From an uncultured Lachnospiraceae bacterium (GTDB lineage: Bacteria; Bacillota; Clostridia; Lachnospirales; Lachnospiraceae): 19,494 bases of DNA. The position numbers and the translations under genes are program-made. Below the pieces are notes generated by a model. It made no database searches. It had not been told where the DNA came from and saw only the letters and a list, made by a program, of their open reading frames with translations. Positions 15,538 through 19,494 of the stretch are shown piece after piece. The number at the start of each line of letters is the position of its first letter. The first letter of the stretch is position 1. Location of the stretch: the NCBI GenBank assembly GCA_900546325.1, contig URCR01000053.1, forward strand, positions 1 through 19,494, written 5' to 3'.

Positions 15538-15593
15538 TTTCTGGATCGCATAAAAACAGCAGCAGACAACTCGGTTTTGTCGGGGAGGAAGTT

Positions 15594-16919
15594 ATGAGAA
15601 CATATACGAAGGATGATATTATACGAATTGTGGAAGAGGAGGATGTGGAGTTTATCCGCCTTCAATTCACAGATATGTTAGGAACATTGAAAAATATAGC
15701 GATCACAGCAAGCCAGCTGCCAAAGGCTCTGAAGCATGCGTGTACATTTGACGGCTCCTGTATGGAGGGATTTATCCGGGTGGAGGAAGAGGATATGTAT
15801 TTATATCCGGATCCCGGCACATTTGAAATCTTTCCGTGGAGACCGCAGCAGGGGAAAGTTGCCAGGCTTCTCTGTGATGTCTATAAAAGTGACGGGACGC
15901 CGTTTGAGAGCGATTCCCGCCAGATTCTAAAGCGGGCGATCAAGCAGGCGGAAGAAAAGGGATATACGATGGAAGTCGGGAGTGAGTGTGAATTCTTCCT
16001 TTTTCACATGGATGAAGAGGGAAATCCGACGACAGTGACACATGAGTGTGCAGGATATTTTGACATCGATCCGATGGACTTTGGAGAAAATACAAGGAGA
16101 GATATGGTATTGACACTGGAGGAAATGGGATTTGTGATCGAGTCTTCCCACCATGAAGTGGCTCCGGCACAGCATGAGATTGTCTTTCGGCATAGCGAGG
16201 CGCTGTCTGCGGCGGATGATATTCTGACATTTAAGATGGTCGTGCGAACCATTGCGAAAAGACATGGACTGCATGCGACTTTCATGCCGAAGCCGAAAAG
16301 CGAAAGCGCCGGTTCCGGGATGCACCTGAATCTGACACTCCAAAAGGACGGAAAGAATCTGTTTCTCGATGAGAAGGATCCTTATGGACTGAGCAAAGAA
16401 GCGTACTATTTCATCGGCGGACTGATGGAACATATCGGTGCAGTCTCGCTGTTTACCAATCCGATCGTCAATTCTTATAAAAGGATGATACCGGGATTTG
16501 AAGCGCCGATCTGTGCAAACTGGTCAGCGAAGAAGAAGAGTTCGCTGATCCGCATTCCGCTTGCAAGAGAAGGGAAAAAATGGATAGAATTCAGAAGTCC
16601 GGACGCGTCGGCAAATCCTTATCTGGCACTCGCGGTCTGCCTGGCAGCGGGGATGGATGGGATTGAGAAGAAAATCCTTCCGCCAGCCTGTATAGATGAA
16701 ACGGTATGCAGGGAAGAGAGCCAGGAACTGAAAGAAACGTGCAGACTTCCGAAAAGTCTTTTAGAGGCGGTGGAAGCATTTGCTCAGGATGAACTGATTC
16801 AAAATGTAATTGGAAAAGAACTGTCACAGAAATATATTCAGGTGAAGAAGAGAGAATACCGGGAATACTGCGCGCAGGTTACTGCATGGGAGCTGGAGCA
16901 ATATTTGTACCGGATATAA
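15594..16919 (+). CDS. glnA: Glutamine synthetase, type I (GSI-alpha)
   Basis: GlnA makes glutamine from glutamate, ammonia and ATP as a cytosolic dodecamer, the main route of ammonium assimilation. The protein is 441 aa, the short GSI-alpha form, without the adenylylation loop of the beta form. The beta-grasp N-terminal domain covers 1 to about 100. Metal and substrate residues are seen in GSECEFFLF (Glu131, Glu133), HHEVAPAQHE (Glu188, Glu195), GSGMHLNL (His244), NSYKRMIPG (Arg297) and EFRSPDASANPYLA. The start has the site ggggagga. It is first in an operon with an ANTAR regulator and dapF, behind a hairpin-bearing leader, so control at the RNA level by the next gene is plausible. Confidence 0.95.
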   Translation: MRTYTKDDIIRIVEEEDVEFIRLQFTDMLGTLKNIAITASQLPKALKHACTFDGSCMEGFIRVEEEDMYLYPDPGTFEIFPWRPQQGKVARLLCDVYKSDGTPFESDSRQILKRAIKQAEEKGYTMEVGSECEFFLFHMDEEGNPTTVTHECAGYFDIDPMDFGENTRRDMVLTLEEMGFVIESSHHEVAPAQHEIVFRHSEALSAADDILTFKMVVRTIAKRHGLHATFMPKPKSESAGSGMHLNLTLQKDGKNLFLDEKDPYGLSKEAYYFIGGLMEHIGAVSLFTNPIVNSYKRMIPGFEAPICANWSAKKKSSLIRIPLAREGKKWIEFRSPDASANPYLALAVCLAAGMDGIEKKILPPACIDETVCREESQELKETCRLPKSLLEAVEAFAQDELIQNVIGKELSQKYIQVKKREYREYCAQVTAWELEQYLYRI

Positions 16920-16961
16920 GAAGATGCTCTGTCAAACAGAACGATGCAGGGAGGGGTGAGC

Positions 16962-17522
16962 ATGAGCAGGATCATAGTGGGAATCCCGAAGAGGGAGACC
17001 GGAATACAGATTCGGAATCTGCTTGTCCGAAATGGATTTGACGTCATCGGAGTCTGTACTTCCGGTGTGCAGATATTAAATTATGCGGATTTTCTGGAGG
17101 AGGGGATCGTCATCTGTTCCTGCCAGCTCAAAGATATGATGTACGGAGAACTGAGAGCGGATCTGCCGCAGTCCTTTGAGATGCTGGTGCTTACGACAGG
17201 GAGATATCCGGTGGAAGAGACGGAACAGGTAAGGACGCTTTCGCTGCCTCTGAAAGTACAGGAGCTGTTAGAACGGGTACGGGAGATGGAGGCAGGCTTT
17301 GAAATGCAGCGGAGAAAAAGGCGCGGCAGAAAAAGCGGACGAAATGAGCGGCAGAATCAGATTATTTCCAAAGCGAAGGAACAGCTGATGCAAAAGAGAT
17401 CGATGTCAGAAGAAGAGGCACACCGGTACTTACAGAAATACAGTATGGAGAGCGGAAACAGCCTGACAGAAACCGCACAGATGATATTAGAGATGATGGA
17501 AGAAATACCGTCGGAAAAATAG
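16962..17522 (+). CDS. ANTAR-domain antitermination regulator (NitR-like)
   Basis: The 186-aa protein has an N-terminal receiver-like domain (1 to about 108). A basic linker (117-130, RRKRRGRKSGRNER type) leads to a C-terminal ANTAR domain (about 133-180, IISKAKEQLMQKRSMSEEEAHRYL). ANTAR domains bind pairs of hairpins in nascent RNA and prevent termination. The phosphate-accepting Asp of a true receiver appears replaced (ICSCQLKDM around 51-59), so a histidine kinase is unlikely to control it by ordinary phosphorylation. In clostridia a regulator of this type, NitR, lies beside glnA and controls nitrogen assimilation. The start at 16962 follows GGGAGGGG; an upstream in-frame ATG at 16944 lacks a site. 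It sits 42 bp after glnA and 24 bp before dapF. Confidence 0.88.
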   Translation: MSRIIVGIPKRETGIQIRNLLVRNGFDVIGVCTSGVQILNYADFLEEGIVICSCQLKDMMYGELRADLPQSFEMLVLTTGRYPVEETEQVRTLSLPLKVQELLERVREMEAGFEMQRRKRRGRKSGRNERQNQIISKAKEQLMQKRSMSEEEAHRYLQKYSMESGNSLTETAQMILEMMEEIPSEK

Positions 17523-17546
17523 AAAGAGAAAAGAGAGGAACAACAG

Positions 17547-18377
17547 ATGAAATTTACAAAAATGCAGGGATTGGGAAATGATTATGTATATGTAAACTGT
17601 CTGAAGGAAAAGGTGGAATCTCCTTCGGAGATGGCAAGGAGAGTCAGTGACAGGCATTTTGGAGTCGGATCGGATGGGTTGATCTTGATCTGCCCGTCAG
17701 AACGTGCAGATTTTGAGATGAAGATGTATAATGCCGACGGATCCAGAGGAGAAATGTGTGGAAACGGAATTCGCTGTGTCGGAAAATATGTCTATGATTA
17801 TGGCCTGACAGATCAGACAGAGATATCTGTGGAGACACTTGGCGGGATCAAATATCTGAGCCTTACCGTGGAGGACGGAAAAGTATCCTGCGTGAAAGTG
17901 GATATGGGATCGCCGATTTTCAGACCGGATGAGATACCGGTGAAAGCGGACGGAAAGCAGGCGATTGATGTCCCGATCTGTGTGGACGGAAATGAGTACC
18001 GAATGACTTGTATCTCTATGGGAAATCCACATGCGGTTGTATATCTGGAGGAAATAAAAAAACTGGAAATAGAAAAAATCGGACCAAAGTTTGAACATCA
18101 CCCTTGTTTTCCAAACCGTGTCAATACGGAATTTGCCCATGTGATCGACCGCCATACCGTGGAGATGCGCGTCTGGGAGAGAGGTTCCGGGGAGACACTG
18201 GCATGTGGAACCGGGGCATGTGCAGTCGCAGTGGCGAGCATGGTAAACGGTCTTACAGAGGACTGTGTGACAGTGCGGCTGCTCGGCGGTGACCTGAACA
18301 TCGAGTGGGACAGAGAAAAAAATGTCGTATACATGACCGGACCGGCGACAGTTGTATTTGACGGAGAACTTTATTAA
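17547..18377 (+). CDS. dapF: Diaminopimelate epimerase
   Basis: DapF converts LL- to meso-2,6-diaminopimelate for lysine and peptidoglycan synthesis. It is a 276-aa cytosolic, cofactor-independent racemase of two similar halves. The catalytic cysteine pair is Cys71 (MCGNGIRC) and Cys220 (GETLACGTGACA). The opening KMQGLGNDYVYV and MYNADGSRGE are typical. The site agaggaa precedes the ATG. It is the last gene of the glnA operon, and its stop codon overlaps that of the convergent MerR-type gene. Confidence 0.96.
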   Translation: MKFTKMQGLGNDYVYVNCLKEKVESPSEMARRVSDRHFGVGSDGLILICPSERADFEMKMYNADGSRGEMCGNGIRCVGKYVYDYGLTDQTEISVETLGGIKYLSLTVEDGKVSCVKVDMGSPIFRPDEIPVKADGKQAIDVPICVDGNEYRMTCISMGNPHAVVYLEEIKKLEIEKIGPKFEHHPCFPNRVNTEFAHVIDRHTVEMRVWERGSGETLACGTGACAVAVASMVNGLTEDCVTVRLLGGDLNIEWDREKNVVYMTGPATVVFDGELY

Positions 18378-19174
18378 AGAGCGGGAATACAGCGGACTTG
18401 AAGTTCTGTAATATGTTCCCGTATATTTTCCGACTGGTGAATATCAATCCATAACAATTCTAAAATGGGACCTTGCAGTGCAAGGTTCTGTTTTTTTGCA
18501 TAGGAAAGAAGCAGTGGAACATAGTAGGCGTTCTGATCGGATTGGCCGCAATAGCAGATCCGCAGATAGGAGCCTCCTTCAATCGGGACCGGCCCGTTGT
18601 CTGCAATGATAAATACACCGTCATAGCCGCGGAAATTTCCGTTTTCCACAGCGGAGAGGGGCAGGCGGGAGCCGATGCGGTTATTTCCTATAATATAGAG
18701 ATGAGAGCGGTCTTTGTTTAGGAGCTGCTTGATCAGCATATCCATCTCCTCGTCGGTGTCATAACCGGAGGGAATCAGATGACAGTGCCGCTTTGGGTAG
18801 GTGACAAGCTCTACCTGCCCGATTGGCTGGCGGACAGCTTCTTCCAGAGTGGAGAGGCGGTCGGAAACATTTTTTTTTAGCTTCTCCAGATCCGATAGTT
18901 TTTCCTGAATGATCGTCAGTTCTTCACAGAGCATCTGCTGTGTAGAATGGATGCTGCGGTCATTTAAATACTCTTTGATACGATCCATGGAAAATCCAAG
19001 CTGTCTGAGATCCCGGATCACATTTAAGCGCCAGATGTCATGGATACTGTAAAGCCGATAATTATTTTTGCCGCGCTTCGGTGTTAAAATTCCGAGTTCT
19101 TCATAATAGCGGAGAGAATCTGCCCCGATATGATAAAGTTGAGAAATCTCTCCGATCTTAAAATACTGTTTCAT
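18374..19174 (-). CDS. MerR-family transcriptional regulator
   Basis: The 266-aa regulator starts at the ATG 19172-19174, with the site GGGAGGTT on the minus strand. An in-frame ATG at 19300 would add 42 residues with no family likeness. The N-terminal winged-helix domain (about 3-72) reads YFKIGEISQLYHIGADSLRYYEELGIL and YRLYSIHDIWRLNVIRDLRQLGFS. A coiled-coil dimerisation helix spans roughly 75-115. The C-terminal half (about 120-266) resembles a GyrI/BmrR-like effector-binding domain with weak conservation. The inducer is probably a small, perhaps lipophilic compound. No target gene is adjacent other than itself. Its promoter has an 18-bp spacer. Confidence 0.9.
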   Translation of the reverse strand: MKQYFKIGEISQLYHIGADSLRYYEELGILTPKRGKNNYRLYSIHDIWRLNVIRDLRQLGFSMDRIKEYLNDRSIHSTQQMLCEELTIIQEKLSDLEKLKKNVSDRLSTLEEAVRQPIGQVELVTYPKRHCHLIPSGYDTDEEMDMLIKQLLNKDRSHLYIIGNNRIGSRLPLSAVENGNFRGYDGVFIIADNGPVPIEGGSYLRICYCGQSDQNAYYVPLLLSYAKKQNLALQGPILELLWIDIHQSENIREHITELQVRCIPAL

Positions 19175-19211
19175 AATAACCTCCCAAAAGTGAACATGTA
19201 TTGATCTTAGT

Positions 19212-19241
19212 ATTATATCAGGGTTTGAGATGGAAAGGCAA
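19212..19241 (-). promoter_or_regulatory. Promoter of the MerR-type regulator
   Basis: On the minus strand TTGCCT (19241-19236), an 18-bp spacer and TATAAT (19217-19212) form the likely promoter. The lengthened spacer is slightly suggestive of MerR-type self-control, where 19 bp is usual. The -35 is weak. Confidence 0.55.
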
Positions 19242-19357
19242 GATGGGATGCTGCGGCTGTTGCCCGCAGAAGGGAAAGAGAGGGAAGTGCCAAAATCCAC
19301 TGAAAAATATACAAAATGAAAAAAATTAAAAAAAATAAAAAAATTTCAAAAAAGGTG

Positions 19358-19385
19358 TTGACTTTTTCTGTAACTCTGCTATAAT
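19358..19385 (+). promoter_or_regulatory. Strong tRNA promoter with upstream A-tracts
   Basis: TTGACT (19358-19363), a 16-bp spacer and TATAAT (19380-19385) lie about 55 bp before the tRNA. Immediately upstream, 19311-19354 is almost all A with short T runs, like an UP element that raises stable-RNA promoter strength. Confidence 0.85.
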
Positions 19386-19439
19386 AGGTTTTGTTGAGTG
19401 AGGGACACAAAACAAACACAAAAAAACAACAGCAAATAA

Positions 19440-19494
19440 TGCGGAATGGTGTAATGGTAGCACAGCAGACTCTGACTCTGTTAGTAGGGGTTCG
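19440..19494 (+). tRNA. tRNA-Gln (anticodon CTG), cut by the window end
   Basis: The first 55 bases of a tRNA are present. They comprise acceptor strand tgcggaa (19440-19446), a D-arm with aatggtag, an anticodon stem gcaga/tctgt (19465-19469, 19477-19481) and loop CTCTGAC. The anticodon is CTG (19472-19474), which reads CAG glutamine codons. The T-arm begins aggggttcg and the window ends there. Other tRNA genes may follow outside the window. Confidence 0.9.

Noticed and set aside
15509..15581. Classic ANTAR two-hairpin target with AxxGxx hexaloops in the glnA leader
   Set aside because: The two hairpins have loops of about seven bases (CCGGAAA and CTCGGTT) that do not match the hexaloop rule, so no such element is annotated. 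The hairpins themselves are reported.
19175..19300. 42-residue N-terminal extension of the MerR-type regulator
   Set aside because: It runs through the regulator's promoter and ribosome-binding site and has no MerR similarity.
1..19494. CRISPR array, prophage or defence island
   Set aside because: No regularly spaced repeats, phage structural genes or nuclease/Abi-type genes were seen. The content is housekeeping and metabolic.

Overview
The window looks like chromosomal DNA from an anaerobic Firmicute of the Clostridia, most likely Lachnospiraceae. The evidence is purine-rich Shine-Dalgarno sites, A/T-rich sigma-A promoters (TTGACA/TATAAT with 16-18 bp spacers), a rubredoxin, an oxygen-sensitive glycyl-radical hydroxyproline dehydratase, and a glnA gene followed by an ANTAR regulator. 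The genus cannot be fixed from sequence reading alone.

Left edge (1-2500): The window opens in what looks like the right end of an IS200/IS605-type element, with two hairpins ending at a TTGAC. It abuts the 3' half of a broken MFS transporter gene. On the minus strand follows mgtE, a Mg2+ channel/transporter gene, with its complete control region: a strong promoter, an M-box Mg2+ riboswitch aptamer and a rho-independent terminator between the aptamer and the gene.

Housekeeping operon (2630-8220): Five plus-strand genes are closely packed: a small membrane protein, a SAM-dependent methyltransferase, the redox chaperone Hsp33 (hslO), glutamine-dependent NAD+ synthetase (nadE) and an unrecognised SGNH-hydrolase-like protein. 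The operon ends at a 16-bp perfect bidirectional terminator, which is shared with a convergent 52-aa rubredoxin gene too short for an ordinary ORF cutoff. A membrane-anchored polysaccharide deacetylase-like protein with an altered active site follows.

Hydroxyproline module (9409-14412): A divergently transcribed XRE-cupin regulator faces hypG (glycyl-radical activase), hypD (trans-4-hydroxy-L-proline dehydratase, Cys434/Glu436/Gly765) and proC (pyrroline-5-carboxylate reductase). HypD dehydrates hydroxyproline to pyrroline-5-carboxylate and ProC reduces that to proline, so hydroxyproline can serve as an electron sink and proline source. The 285-bp divergent region holds two good promoters, a palindrome just downstream of the hypG promoter, and a mirrored pair of similar leader sequences. 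An aldo/keto reductase of the YghZ type follows proC.

Nitrogen/cell-wall operon (15469-18377): A consensus promoter with a strong hairpin at the very start of the transcript precedes glnA. It is followed by an ANTAR RNA-binding regulator with an Asp-less receiver domain (NitR-like) and dapF. A convergent MerR-type regulator overlaps the dapF stop codon.

Right edge: A strong promoter with upstream A-tracts drives a tRNA-Gln (anticodon CTG) that is cut by the window end.
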